Assembly (NCBI GenBank): GCA_964523015.1
Contig: CAZFXN010000014.1
Coordinates: 1-48,993, forward strand
DNA from: JAWXBT01 sp964523015
GTDB lineage: Bacteria > Bdellovibrionota_C > UBA2361 > J135
Length of the DNA stretch: 48,993 bases
Reading direction: 5' to 3'
Program-made: the position numbers and the translations under genes
Shown here: piece after piece, positions 7,243 to 15,898 of the stretch
Position numbering within the stretch: position 1 is the first letter of the stretch
How the letters are laid out: every line of letters begins with the position of its first letter
The notes under the pieces: model-generated
What the model was told of the DNA's origin: nothing
Seen by the model: the letters and a program-made list of their open reading frames with translations, nothing else
Databases searched by the model: none

Positions 7243-7293
7243 GATACCTTATCCTTACTTAATGAGCACTTAATGATTTAGAATGTAACCAGA

Positions 7294-7893
7294 TTAGCTG
7301 TGCGGTGCGGCATTTTTAAGGTCATTTTTAGCCGCCCTACTTTCCGCTCTTCTGGTTGCATTTAAAAATTTAAAAGCTGTAAACTCCTCATTCGTTGCTC
7401 CCACACTTTTTTTGAATTTAGATAGCGCCGTCTTTACAGCCCTAAGTGCAGTATCCCCTACTTTGCCCGTAACATTCTTGATTGATAATTCATCTCTTTT
7501 TGAGTCAAACTGGGAACGCCCCAATGTTTCTTGTCGCATTATTCGCGCTGCTTCCTTAGTAATTGTGCCGGCTCTTCTTAAACTTTTAAACGACCTGCGC
7601 GCTGCTTCAAATACTCCTTGAGTTGGATTATCTTTTAAAAGGTCAGGCAATAAGCCTACGAATTTATTTTCAAAGTCATTTAAAAGACCTGTGCCCTTTA
7701 CCTTTAATTGACCATGAATAACTGCAGCAAACATATCCTGCTCTGTTACCCTACTTAAATCAGAGAAAACGGTGGTTCCTTTGGGATTTTTAGCTTTAGC
7801 TACAAAAGCAAGTGATTCTCTTAACTGCTGTTCTGTTAGCTGTTCTGTTAATGGAAGACTACTTTCAGTAATCCCATTAGAATTAATTTCCAT
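7294..7893 (-). CDS. Hypothetical helical basic protein
   Basis: I do not recognise this 199-residue protein. It is mainly helical, with no signal peptide or membrane segment, and its C-terminal half is basic (ARRSFKSLRRAGTITKEAARIMRQ, LSKFKKSVG, NATRRAESRAAKND). The N-terminus has a duplicated LTEQLTEQQ caused by a 12-base DNA repeat. A strong ribosome binding site (TAGGAGT, 6 bases before ATG) supports the gene. It stands alone between the sigma factor and the symporter. Confidence 0.6.
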   Translation of the reverse strand: MEINSNGITESSLPLTEQLTEQQLRESLAFVAKAKNPKGTTVFSDLSRVTEQDMFAAVIHGQLKVKGTGLLNDFENKFVGLLPDLLKDNPTQGVFEAARRSFKSLRRAGTITKEAARIMRQETLGRSQFDSKRDELSIKNVTGKVGDTALRAVKTALSKFKKSVGATNEEFTAFKFLNATRRAESRAAKNDLKNAAPHS

Positions 7894-7973
7894 ATTAAAC
7901 TCCTAAAAAATATTAACTTTGCACAATACTAATCGGGCAAATTTAAGAGAAGTTTCTTAGATTTTTGAAATGC

Positions 7974-9344
7974 TTACTGCTTTTTGAATACGTACTTATT
8001 AAAGTAAGCTATTGAATCTTTCTTTACTTCAGGGAATAAAAGCCAGATTGCTAAGAGATTAGGAATGGCCATTAATCCGATCATTATATCTGAGAAGTTA
8101 AGCACTGCATCAAGGGTCCAAACAGATCCAACTACAGTCAAACAACAAAATAGGACCTTATAAGCTGTTAAATATCTCTCACCAAAAATATAATCGACTC
8201 CTCTACCTCCATAATAAGACCAACTTATTAATGTAGAATAAGCAAATAAGGTAACGGCAATTGGAACAAACCAAGAACCGAATCCTGGGATTCCATGATT
8301 AAAAGCTTCAGCAGTTAACTGCACACCACTAATATCTTTCGTCCATGCCCCTGATATTAAAATAACTAGGGACGTCATGGTGCAGATAACAACGGTGTCG
8401 ATAAATGGTTCTAAAAGTGCAACTGTTCCCTCCCTAACTGGCTCTTTGGTTGTGGCTGTTGCGTGAGCAATAGGTGCAGATCCCATACCTGCTTCATTTG
8501 AAAAACAGGCCCGTCTTACTCCTTGAATAATTCCCTGTTGGACCGCGATACCAGCAAACCCACCAATTGCAGCACTATCAGAGAATGCATCATGAATAAT
8601 GTACCAAAGTAACCCCGGCACTTCAGTAATATTCATCAGAACAATGACAAGTGCTCCACCAACATAACCAGCTGCCATGAGTGGCACTAATCTAGAGGTA
8701 ACAAGGCCTATCCTTTTGATGCCTCCAATAATTACAAGTGCAGTTAGAACAGCCAGTGTTATGCCGGTAGTAAGAGGAGGAATTCCGTAATTTGAATTTA
8801 AAATTGAAGCAACTTGGTTAGCCTGAAACATATTGGCACCACCAAAGCTTCCCATTATCACCGCAAAAGAGAAAAATGTTGCAAGAGGTTTCCATCTCTT
8901 CCCTAGTCCTAGCTCGATGTAGTGCATCGGCCCGCCATGCACTACATTATTTTTATCAATTCGACGATACTTAACAGCAAGGGTGCACTCAGCAAATTTA
9001 GTTGCCATGCCAACAATTCCGGTCATAATCATCCAAAAGGTGGCACCAGGACCACCGATATGAATAGCTACAGCAACGCCCGCAATGTTTCCGAGACCAA
9101 CTGTTGCAGAGAGCGCAGTACAGAGGGCTTGAAAATGTGTAAGCTCTCCCGGATCATGGGGATCGTAGTACTTCCCTCTCACTACATCTATTGCATGGCA
9201 AAATCCCCAGATCTGGATCAATCCTTTAAATCCAGTCATGGCAAAGGAAAGGAAAAGCCCTGTTATGACCAAAAGGATTACTAACGGCATTCCCCAGACA
9301 TAACCAACAGCGATTTCCAATAATTCCGCAACGTTATGAAACAT
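7974..9344 (-). CDS. Alanine/glycine:cation symporter (AGCS family)
   Basis: This is an inner-membrane Na+- or H+-coupled amino acid symporter, 456 residues with about eleven helices. AGCS signatures are clear: GLFLSFAMTGFKGLIQI, then FQALCTALSATVGLGNIAGVAVAIHIGGPGATFWMIMTG, followed by KFAECTLAVKYR. Later comes RRACFSNEAGMGSAPIAHATATTKEPVREG, the family hallmark. Length is normal. It is monocistronic and divergent from the antiporter gene. The region between the two promoters carries repeat copy 2. Confidence 0.93.
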   Translation of the reverse strand: MFHNVAELLEIAVGYVWGMPLVILLVITGLFLSFAMTGFKGLIQIWGFCHAIDVVRGKYYDPHDPGELTHFQALCTALSATVGLGNIAGVAVAIHIGGPGATFWMIMTGIVGMATKFAECTLAVKYRRIDKNNVVHGGPMHYIELGLGKRWKPLATFFSFAVIMGSFGGANMFQANQVASILNSNYGIPPLTTGITLAVLTALVIIGGIKRIGLVTSRLVPLMAAGYVGGALVIVLMNITEVPGLLWYIIHDAFSDSAAIGGFAGIAVQQGIIQGVRRACFSNEAGMGSAPIAHATATTKEPVREGTVALLEPFIDTVVICTMTSLVILISGAWTKDISGVQLTAEAFNHGIPGFGSWFVPIAVTLFAYSTLISWSYYGGRGVDYIFGERYLTAYKVLFCCLTVVGSVWTLDAVLNFSDIMIGLMAIPNLLAIWLLFPEVKKDSIAYFNKYVFKKQ

Positions 9345-9391
9345 GGCGAGAGCTTAGCATGAGCATCTGTTGCCCTCAATAAGAAATTGAT

Positions 9392-9468
9392 ATACCAAAG
9401 CATCTCAGGATTTTCTGATTTCTTGACAAGCCTTCGGCTTGGCAGAATATCTAATAATGCTTTGGTAT
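9392..9468. repeat. 77-bp dispersed palindromic repeat, copy 2
   Basis: Terminal inverted repeats ATACCAAAGCAT / ATGCTTTGGTAT are perfect, and the central hairpin CAAGCC-TTC-GGCTTG is shared with copy 1 at 1658-1734. Length and orientation are identical. Most differences fall in the left internal arm. Both copies precede a plus-strand gene with a hairpin-rich leader. Confidence 0.75.
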
Positions 9469-9478
9469 TTATTGTTTG

Positions 9479-9562
9479 GATCAATTTCTAGCGAAATTGA
9501 TCATATATACTCAGCGATCTTACATTCGAAATGTCGGCAACACTTACTATAGCTGAGTATAT
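9479..9562 (+). promoter_or_regulatory. Structured leader of the antiporter gene
   Basis: Two perfect inverted repeats lie back to back. GATCAATTTC-TAGC-GAAATTGATC (9479-9502) has a 10-bp stem. ATATACTCAGC (9505-9515) pairs with GCTGAGTATAT (9552-9562) over 11 bp, enclosing a small ACATT-CGA-AATGT hairpin. The structure ends 9 bases before the ATG, next to AAGG. It may be an ion- or pH-responsive RNA, or an operator for a dimeric repressor. Confidence 0.5.
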
Positions 9563-9571
9563 CAAGGCTAA

Positions 9572-11347
9572 ATGGAACATCTCGTATTTCAAATTGTCAT
9601 GATTGTTGTGCTTGCAGTCCTTGCTCAACTTCTATCATGGAAACTAGCTATCCCCTCAATCTTAGTTCTACTTCTTACTGGGTTAGCATCAGGTCCGGGT
9701 TTTAACATTATTAGTCCGGATCATATATTTGGGGATCTCCTACCAGTCCTTGTATCTTTATCAGTAGCGATCATTCTTTTCGAAGGGGGCTTAACACTAC
9801 ACTTTAGAGACATTCCAAAGGTAGGATCGATTGTCACAAGATTGGTTACGCTAGGTGCAGTTGTTAGTTGGTTTGGAATTACCTTTACGGCCTACTATAT
9901 ACTCTCGCTTCCTCTCAATCTTTCATTCCTGCTTGGCGCAATTTTAGTCGTAACTGGTCCAACTGTGATCATTCCATTAATGAGACAGCTTCGGCCAAAA
10001 TCTCCTTTAGGAAGTATTTTACATTGGGAAGGAATTCTCATTGATCCAATAGGTGTTATTTTGGCAGTAATAGTAGCAGAGATTATTGCTGACACCACTC
10101 TTCAATTAGGAACAAGTCACCTTATATTTGGTATCGCCAAGGGATTATTTGTAGGAACCGCTGGCGGACTTGTTGGAGGCTATTTAGTAGCTATCATACT
10201 TAAGAGGAGAATCCTTCCTGATCATCTATTAATGTCTTTAACTTTTGGAACTCTTCTCACTGTTTTTACGATCTCAAATCATTTTGCTGCAGAATCTGGA
10301 TTAATATCCGTTACATTAATGGGGTTTATTATAGGTAACAAAACAGGAACTCTGTCAAAACCGATCTCCGAATTCTTTTCTCATATTCAGGTTGTTTTAA
10401 TTTCACTATTATTCATTATTTTATCAGCCCGTATTGATCCTAAATTTATGATGAGCTTTGATGCTTCGTCATTTTTATTTATCGGGATCCTCATACTAGT
10501 AATAAGGCCACTTTCAGTAGTATTTTCTACCTTTGGATCTAATTTAAACTTTAAGGAACGTATTTTTCTTGGAACAGTAGCTCCTCGAGGAATCGTAGCT
10601 GCCTCCCTATCATCAGTGTTGTCAGTTGCTCTCCTTGAAAAACAAATCCCGCACGCAGAGCTGATATTGCCATATACATTTTTAGCTATTGTTAGTACCG
10701 TTACTTTTTCTGGCCTTTTGAGTCCAATAATCTGCTCGATGCTTGGTCTTAGGCAAAAAAATCCTCAGGGCGTGCTAATTGTTGGTGCTCATATTTTTGG
10801 TAGGGAACTTGCAAAATCAATTAGCAAACATGAGTTTCGCGTTGTTTTGATCGACTCAAACCCACAAAATGTCAGAGCTGTCCGTCGCATTGGTCTTGAA
10901 AGTTATATGGGCAATGCACTTTCAGAAGCTTTACACGATCAACTAGACTTTGATGGGATAGGCAAGATGGTAGCATTAACTCCTAATGATGAAGCAAATA
11001 CATTAGCTGTCATAGAGTTCAGTCATTTTTTCGGCAAAAAGGAAACGTATCAACTCCTACCAACTTCTGATTCTCCAAGAGAAGATCCGATCAAAGCCCA
11101 TGGGCGTATCTTGTTCTCACGTGCACTAAGTTTTTCTGATATCGATCGACTTTGGGATGAAGGATACAGAATTTCTGAACAGATTATTGATTTAGAAAAC
11201 AAAGAGATCACGATTGAAGAGATTGAGGAGAACACAATAGTTCTAGGTATTATCAGACCTGATGTGGCCTTTGTGCTTCGCAGCGCAGACATCAAAAGCA
11301 AGATAAAAGATGGCGATATTTTAATTACTTTTACTAAAGATGCTTAG
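9572..11347 (+). CDS. Cation:proton antiporter (CPA family) with C-terminal RCK/TrkA-N domain
   Basis: The 591-residue product has about 12 membrane helices in residues 1-385. FEGGLTLHFRDIPKVG, VTGPTVIIPLMRQLRPKSPLGSILHWEGILIDPIGVILAV and GTVAPRGIVAASLSSVLSVAL are typical of NhaP/CPA1-like exchangers. A Rossmann TrkA-N domain follows (VLIVGAHIFGRELAKSI, VVLIDSNPQNVRAV), then an RCK_C-like end (VAFVLRSADIKSKIKDGDILITF). It should exchange Na+ or K+ for H+ across the inner membrane, gated by nucleotide or ligand binding. Its stop overlaps that of the convergent carbonic anhydrase gene by four bases. Confidence 0.9.
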   Translation: MEHLVFQIVMIVVLAVLAQLLSWKLAIPSILVLLLTGLASGPGFNIISPDHIFGDLLPVLVSLSVAIILFEGGLTLHFRDIPKVGSIVTRLVTLGAVVSWFGITFTAYYILSLPLNLSFLLGAILVVTGPTVIIPLMRQLRPKSPLGSILHWEGILIDPIGVILAVIVAEIIADTTLQLGTSHLIFGIAKGLFVGTAGGLVGGYLVAIILKRRILPDHLLMSLTFGTLLTVFTISNHFAAESGLISVTLMGFIIGNKTGTLSKPISEFFSHIQVVLISLLFIILSARIDPKFMMSFDASSFLFIGILILVIRPLSVVFSTFGSNLNFKERIFLGTVAPRGIVAASLSSVLSVALLEKQIPHAELILPYTFLAIVSTVTFSGLLSPIICSMLGLRQKNPQGVLIVGAHIFGRELAKSISKHEFRVVLIDSNPQNVRAVRRIGLESYMGNALSEALHDQLDFDGIGKMVALTPNDEANTLAVIEFSHFFGKKETYQLLPTSDSPREDPIKAHGRILFSRALSFSDIDRLWDEGYRISEQIIDLENKEITIEEIEENTIVLGIIRPDVAFVLRSADIKSKIKDGDILITFTKDA

Positions 11348-11949
11348 AGGTCCTTGGCTGTCTTTGTAACAGAAAGATCATTTAGGAGTCCGTCTTTTAA
11401 ATCATAGATCCAACCATGCACGGCCAAATCATGCCCTCGTTTCCAGGCATCCCTGACAATACTTGTTTGACAAACATTAATGACCTGCTTTTTAACGTTT
11501 AACTCACAGAGTTTTTGATGACGCAGATTGTCATCTTTTAAGTTTGTAAATTCATCATTATGCATCTCATAAACATCTCTTACGTGACGAAGCCAGTTAT
11601 CTGCAATACCTACCTCCTCTTGCATCAAGGCAGCACGAACACCACTACATCCATAATGACCACACACTATTATGTCTCGTACCCCTAATACATCAACTGC
11701 AAATTGCACGACGGATAAACAATTTAGATCTGTGTGGACTACTACGTTAGCGATATTTCGATGAACAAAAAGTTCTCCTGGAAGCAATCCAACGATCTGA
11801 TTAGCAGGAACTCGACTATCAGAACAACCTATCCAGAGATACTTAGGAAACTGCTGCTCTGAAAGTTGTTTGAAAAAAGTAGGGTCGGATGCAACTATCT
11901 TATCTGCCCAAGTTTTGTTGCTTTTTAAAAGATCTTTTAACCTATCCAT
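11344..11949 (-). CDS. can: Beta-class carbonic anhydrase
   Basis: The enzyme interconverts CO2 and bicarbonate in the cytosol. The 201-residue product has the zinc ligands and catalytic dyad in the expected order: WIGCSDSRVPANQI (Cys, Asp, Arg) and IIVCGHYGCSGVRAAL (His, Cys). LPGELFVHRNIANVV and the C-terminal WIYDLKDGLL are also family features. Length is normal for the bacterial Can type. The 3' end overlaps the antiporter stop codon tail to tail. The pairing of a proton antiporter with bicarbonate production fits pH homeostasis, but the genes are on opposite strands. Confidence 0.95.
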   Translation of the reverse strand: MDRLKDLLKSNKTWADKIVASDPTFFKQLSEQQFPKYLWIGCSDSRVPANQIVGLLPGELFVHRNIANVVVHTDLNCLSVVQFAVDVLGVRDIIVCGHYGCSGVRAALMQEEVGIADNWLRHVRDVYEMHNDEFTNLKDDNLRHQKLCELNVKKQVINVCQTSIVRDAWKRGHDLAVHGWIYDLKDGLLNDLSVTKTAKDL

Positions 11950-12254
11950 AATTATTGCCTAATTTAAGTTACTCTTTGATACCTTAAATTTTAGAACCCC
12001 AGCAAGATGAATGCGTTAGATTGAACTAGGTCATTATGCCAAGGGTATCCTTTTTATCTAGCTTTCTTAAGCAGTTACAGTACTTACAAAGTAGAGTTTT
12101 CCGCTATTTAGAAGATATTAAATCACTATATTCATGATTCATGAAATTCTTTGCAACACCTAAGGCTAAGACCCTAATAACAATTCTTAGGGAAGCTTTT
12201 CTATTGGAGAGAGAAGCTCAATAAGTGGTTATTTCTTTATTCTATTGAGGTTTT
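11950..12254. other. 305-bp intergenic region with small inverted repeats
   Basis: No gene seen. It holds an odd palindrome, TTCATGATTCATGAA, and a hairpin at 12194-12218 (AGCTTTTCT/AGAGAAGCT, one G-U pair, 7-base loop). TTCTATTG recurs in the hairpin loop region and just before the start of the next gene. Promoters for the two flanking divergent genes must lie here, but I cannot pick them confidently. Confidence 0.4.
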
Positions 12255-12974
12255 ATGAACAGATTCAGAGGCAGTCTTTTTGCCATCTCATTTACAGTCT
12301 TATCTTTTCTTCTAAATCTGATAAGCACAAATACAACTTTTGCTGCTGGTGGCAATTGCGAAGCTAAAATTCAAACTGCCTTTAACGCCTTTTGTGCTAA
12401 CACAAAACAATCTGATTTTGATCTCCTAGATAAACTGAACTCCTTGCTTAATATGTTGCAAGACACTTTAAATGATCTTAATCAATTTGGGACTGGATTT
12501 GATCCGATGTCTTGTATAGGAGTACCAAATTTTGGAAATATCAACCCTCCTGATTTTGGATCTTTGTTGGGCTGTTTAAGTAACCTTAACTTAAACTTCA
12601 TCCCAACACCTCCAGACACTAACGCACTAAATGGCTTACAGAGTTGTCTATCAAATGTTGCATCTAGTCTAACTAGTTTGCCAAATTTCAGTCCTCCGAA
12701 TCTTAGTGACCTTCAACAATGTCTAAGTCAAGGAAACCAAGGATTACCAGATTTTGATACTGCCATTGGAATGTTAAATGACATTAAAAATTCAATTAGC
12801 GGACTGCTAGGCGGTGGATCAGGTACGCCTGGAATCGGCGATGGCTTTAGCACTAATTTTCTAAGTGCGCTTAAAAATCTTAAGAATCTATGCAAAACAA
12901 GTTGTAATACTGGTTCCTCATCAACAAGTGGTGGGAAGAAGAAAAAGAATAAGAAAAAGAAAGGAAAGAAATAG
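12255..12974 (+). CDS. Secreted Cys/Pro/Asn-rich protein with poly-Lys tail
   Basis: I do not recognise this 239-residue protein. It begins with a signal peptide (RFRGSLFAISFTVLSFLLN, cleavage near NTTFAAGG). The mature part contains a loosely repeated unit with Cys, Pro, Asn and Leu: SCIGVPNFGNINPPDFGSL + GCLSNLNLN, then SCLSNVASSLTSLPNFSPPN + LSDLQQCLSQGNQGLPDF. A Gly-rich stretch and another Cys pair follow, and the C-terminus is KKKKNKKKKGKK. The paired Cys suggest disulfides after export. The basic tail could bind nucleic acid or acidic surface polymers. A GAGG site precedes the ATG. Confidence 0.65.
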   Translation: MNRFRGSLFAISFTVLSFLLNLISTNTTFAAGGNCEAKIQTAFNAFCANTKQSDFDLLDKLNSLLNMLQDTLNDLNQFGTGFDPMSCIGVPNFGNINPPDFGSLLGCLSNLNLNFIPTPPDTNALNGLQSCLSNVASSLTSLPNFSPPNLSDLQQCLSQGNQGLPDFDTAIGMLNDIKNSISGLLGGGSGTPGIGDGFSTNFLSALKNLKNLCKTSCNTGSSSTSGGKKKKNKKKKGKK

Positions 12975-13088
12975 ATCTCCTGATAATTTCGATTTTCCCT
13001 TTGCCTAGAACATTTTTGCTTTTTTGTAGCTCCTTGATATTAGCTGCCTGTCATCTTTTCTAATTTATCTTTAATAATAAGGACAAAG

Positions 13089-13712
13089 ATGTTTGGGCTT
13101 TTTCCACGTAACGATGTTTATTTCGATCTTTTCCTTCGCAGCTCCTCAAATATGAATAGAGCCGCTCAATTGATGCATGATCTCTGTATGTCTAATGGGG
13201 ATCGATCTGAACTGATCGGTGCTATCAGAGAGGTTGAACACAAGGGAGATGATCTGATTCGTCAAATTATGAAGTTAATGGTGAAGTCATATGTGACTCC
13301 ATTTGATAGAGAGGACATTCATGCTCTCTCTTCTTCCATTGATGATGTTGTAGATAATATAGATGACGCCTCAAAATCATTCTCACAACTTCACCTAACC
13401 AAACCAATTCCAGAATATCTTGAACAGGTAGTACTCTTACAAAAAGCTTGTGAGATCATACATGAAGCAATTGGTCTTATGCCAAACAAAAAAAATCTGA
13501 CTAAAAGTCACGTCCTCATCAGAAAAATTTACGACATTGAAAGTGAAGGGGATGCAGTTCACGGTCGAGCGATCTCTAGATTATTTTCAGAACTAGATGA
13601 TGCCAAAGAGATCCTAAAATGGCACAAACTCTGTGACTATTTGGAAGAAGCACTGGATGCTTGTCAGGGTGTGGGAAACACCCTAGAAATGATGCTTTTA
13701 AAGACCTATTAA
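13089..13712 (+). CDS. DUF47 / PhoU-like phosphate transport regulator
   Basis: The 207-residue all-helical protein matches the DUF47 family of PhoU-like regulators. It starts MFGLFPRNDVYFDLFLRSS, then has EVEHKGDDLIRQIMKLM and, symmetrically, IYDIESEGDAVHGRAISRLF, two copies of the E-x-x-GD metal-binding motif. DREDIHALSSSIDDVVDNIDDA is also typical. It precedes a Pit-type phosphate transporter by 48 bases, the usual arrangement, and probably controls that transporter from the cytosolic side. AAGGA precedes the ATG. Confidence 0.92.
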   Translation: MFGLFPRNDVYFDLFLRSSSNMNRAAQLMHDLCMSNGDRSELIGAIREVEHKGDDLIRQIMKLMVKSYVTPFDREDIHALSSSIDDVVDNIDDASKSFSQLHLTKPIPEYLEQVVLLQKACEIIHEAIGLMPNKKNLTKSHVLIRKIYDIESEGDAVHGRAISRLFSELDDAKEILKWHKLCDYLEEALDACQGVGNTLEMMLLKTY

Positions 13713-13760
13713 TCTCAATTTGTCTTTATTATTAGTCCTTATTTAAATTAAGATCTATTC

Positions 13761-14791
13761 ATGATTGACCAGATTGCCCAACTAACTCCTATCCTTTATG
13801 CAGTTGTAATTACAGCACTCATTTTTGATTTTGTGAACGGCTGGAATGATTCAGCAAATGCAATCGCTACTGTTGTGGGCACCCGTGTACTTACCCCTGT
13901 TCGTGCTGTGATGCTTGCGGCATCGATGAATCTTTTAGGAGCGATGGCAGGAAGTGAGGTAGCCAAAACAATTTACAAAGGGTTACTTATTACTGGACCT
14001 GGTTTTCTTGAGCCTCAAACAGTACTTATCGTAGTACTCTCTGCTATGATCGGTGCCATAATCTGGGCTGCCTGGATGACACTTCTTGGATTGCCAATTA
14101 GGGCAGCCATTCCTTAGTTGGCGGACTAGTCGGTGGAGCTGTGGCAGCAGGAGGGGTAAAGGTACTTCAAGGTGGGGGAATCGGGAAAATATTAATCGCG
14201 ATGTTAGTATCACCTCTTTGCGGTGCCATTTTTGCATTTGCCATTATTCTTGGGATTTACTGGATAGTTAAAAAATGGAGGCCGGTCACTGTTTCTCGCA
14301 CATTTGCACCACTACAAGTTCTGTCTAGTTGTCTCATGGGATTTAATCATGGACTAAACGATGCCCAAAAAGTAATGGGTGTTATTACGATGGCTCTCAT
14401 AGCAGGTGGGCTTCAAAATCCTGAACTTCATCCTGCCCCGTTTCTATGGGTTCAACTATCCTGCGCTATAGCAATTAGCTTAGGAACCGCAGTTGGCGGC
14501 TGGAAAGTCATTAAAACACTCGGCCATAAACTTTCACGGCTTGACGCTGTAGATGGATTCTGTGCTGAGACTGGTGCCTCTATAGTTTTACTTTTTGCTG
14601 CTCGTTGGGGAATTCCAGTTAGCACAACTCATACTATCACTGGTGCAATTATGGGGGTTGGATCACGCCGTGGACTCAGTGCTGTAAAATGGGGTGTCGG
14701 TCAAAAAATAATTCTAGCCTGGGTATTTACTCTACCATCAACTGCTGTAATTGCCGGTTCAGTTTATTGGATCTTGATTCAGTGGGTTTGA
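13761..14791 (+). pseudogene. PiT-family inorganic phosphate transporter, frameshifted
   Basis: The gene encodes a membrane low-affinity phosphate:cation symporter but is broken by one frameshift. The first part, 13761-14117, has FDFVNGWNDSANAIATVVGTRVL, the N-terminal Pit signature. The second part continues in another frame from about 14103 to 14791 and has GFNHGLNDAQKVMG, the second signature, plus GIPVSTTHTITGAIMGVG. At 14091-14115 the frame should read LPIS-GSHSLVGGLVGG. A single base missing after ATTAG (about 14098-14102) gives LPIRAAIP and a stop instead. Restoring it yields about 343 residues, normal length. This is either a real inactivating mutation or an assembly error. The 3' end overlaps the next gene by 13 bases, tail to tail. 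Confidence 0.85.
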
Positions 14792-15747
14792 ATTTTTAGA
14801 ACAATCTTCCCTCGTGTATGTCCACTCTCACTCAACTTATGTGCTGCTTCAACATTATCAAGTGAAAATGTTGCTGCGATATCAGGATGAAGCTTTCCCT
14901 CTTCGGCCATTTTTGAAAGCTCGGCTAGTTGAGCTGCATTTGGTGATACAAAGACGTAGTGATAACTAGAGCCTGATTTTTTAAGCTGTTCTTCAACCTG
15001 ATTTTGATCATCATTTTGAACGATATTTACTAACCGTCCGCCTGGCTTTAAAATATCACAACTCCTTTTAAGAGTGCTCCCACCAACGCAATCAAAGACA
15101 AGATTTATACCGTCAGGATAGAGACTGCTAATCACATCTCTAAAATCTACATTCGTATAATCAATAACTTCATTAGCACCAAGCTTGTTGAGGTATTCAT
15201 GATTTTTTCTACTAGCAGTTGCGATTACTGTTGCTCCAGCATTATGTGCCAACTGAACAGCAAAAGATCCAACTCCACCTGAAGCACCATGAATTAGCAC
15301 CGTCTCTCCTTTTTGTAGCTTGCCGGCCTCAAAAAGAGATTGATATGCAGTTAGTCCAGCTAGTGGTATGGCAGCAGACTCTTCAAAAGAGAGATTTTTT
15401 GGCATCAAAGCAACTTGATTAGCCGGTACCGCAATAAATTCAGCATAGGTTCCTGATGAGACAGTTGGTAGTCGGGTATATGAAAAAACGTTATCTCCAA
15501 CTTTAAAATTACTGCTTGAACTTCCAATCTCTTCAACAGTTCCAGCAGCGTCCCAACCTAAAATCACTGGAAATTCATGAGGTAAAACATCCTTTAAATA
15601 TCCACCTCTAATTTTCCAATCTACTGGATTTACTCCTGAGGCCATGATTTGAATAAGAATCTCATCAGCCTTGGGGGATGGTTTTGGTACATCTAAGATC
15701 TCTAATACTTCAGGGCCACCAAATTTCTTTATTCCAACTGCTCTCAT
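14779..15747 (-). CDS. Zinc-independent quinone oxidoreductase-like MDR dehydrogenase
   Basis: This is a cytosolic NADP-dependent medium-chain reductase, 322 residues. The N-terminal catalytic fold has MRAVGIKKFGGPEVLEI, SGVNPVDWKIRGG and ILGWDAAGTVEEIG. The cofactor domain has the motif VLIHGASGGVGSFAVQLA, followed by ATASRKNHEYLNKLGANEVIDY and VFDCVGGSTLKRSCDILKPGGRLVNI. The zinc-binding Cys residues of true alcohol dehydrogenases are missing, as in quinone oxidoreductases. The substrate is not determined. It is monocistronic. Confidence 0.9.
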   Translation of the reverse strand: MRAVGIKKFGGPEVLEILDVPKPSPKADEILIQIMASGVNPVDWKIRGGYLKDVLPHEFPVILGWDAAGTVEEIGSSSSNFKVGDNVFSYTRLPTVSSGTYAEFIAVPANQVALMPKNLSFEESAAIPLAGLTAYQSLFEAGKLQKGETVLIHGASGGVGSFAVQLAHNAGATVIATASRKNHEYLNKLGANEVIDYTNVDFRDVISSLYPDGINLVFDCVGGSTLKRSCDILKPGGRLVNIVQNDDQNQVEEQLKKSGSSYHYVFVSPNAAQLAELSKMAEEGKLHPDIAATFSLDNVEAAHKLSESGHTRGKIVLKIQTH

Positions 15748-15898
15748 TGATTAATCCTCAAAGATATAAATATAAAAAGAGGTTAAGCATACAGGGAACC
15801 CTGCTGCAATCAAAATATATTTATTTAAGTTGAGTATCGACCTAATATTGTTTAGCTTAGTAGTTATGTGCCCAGTAATTTGAAGTATTCCCTATATC

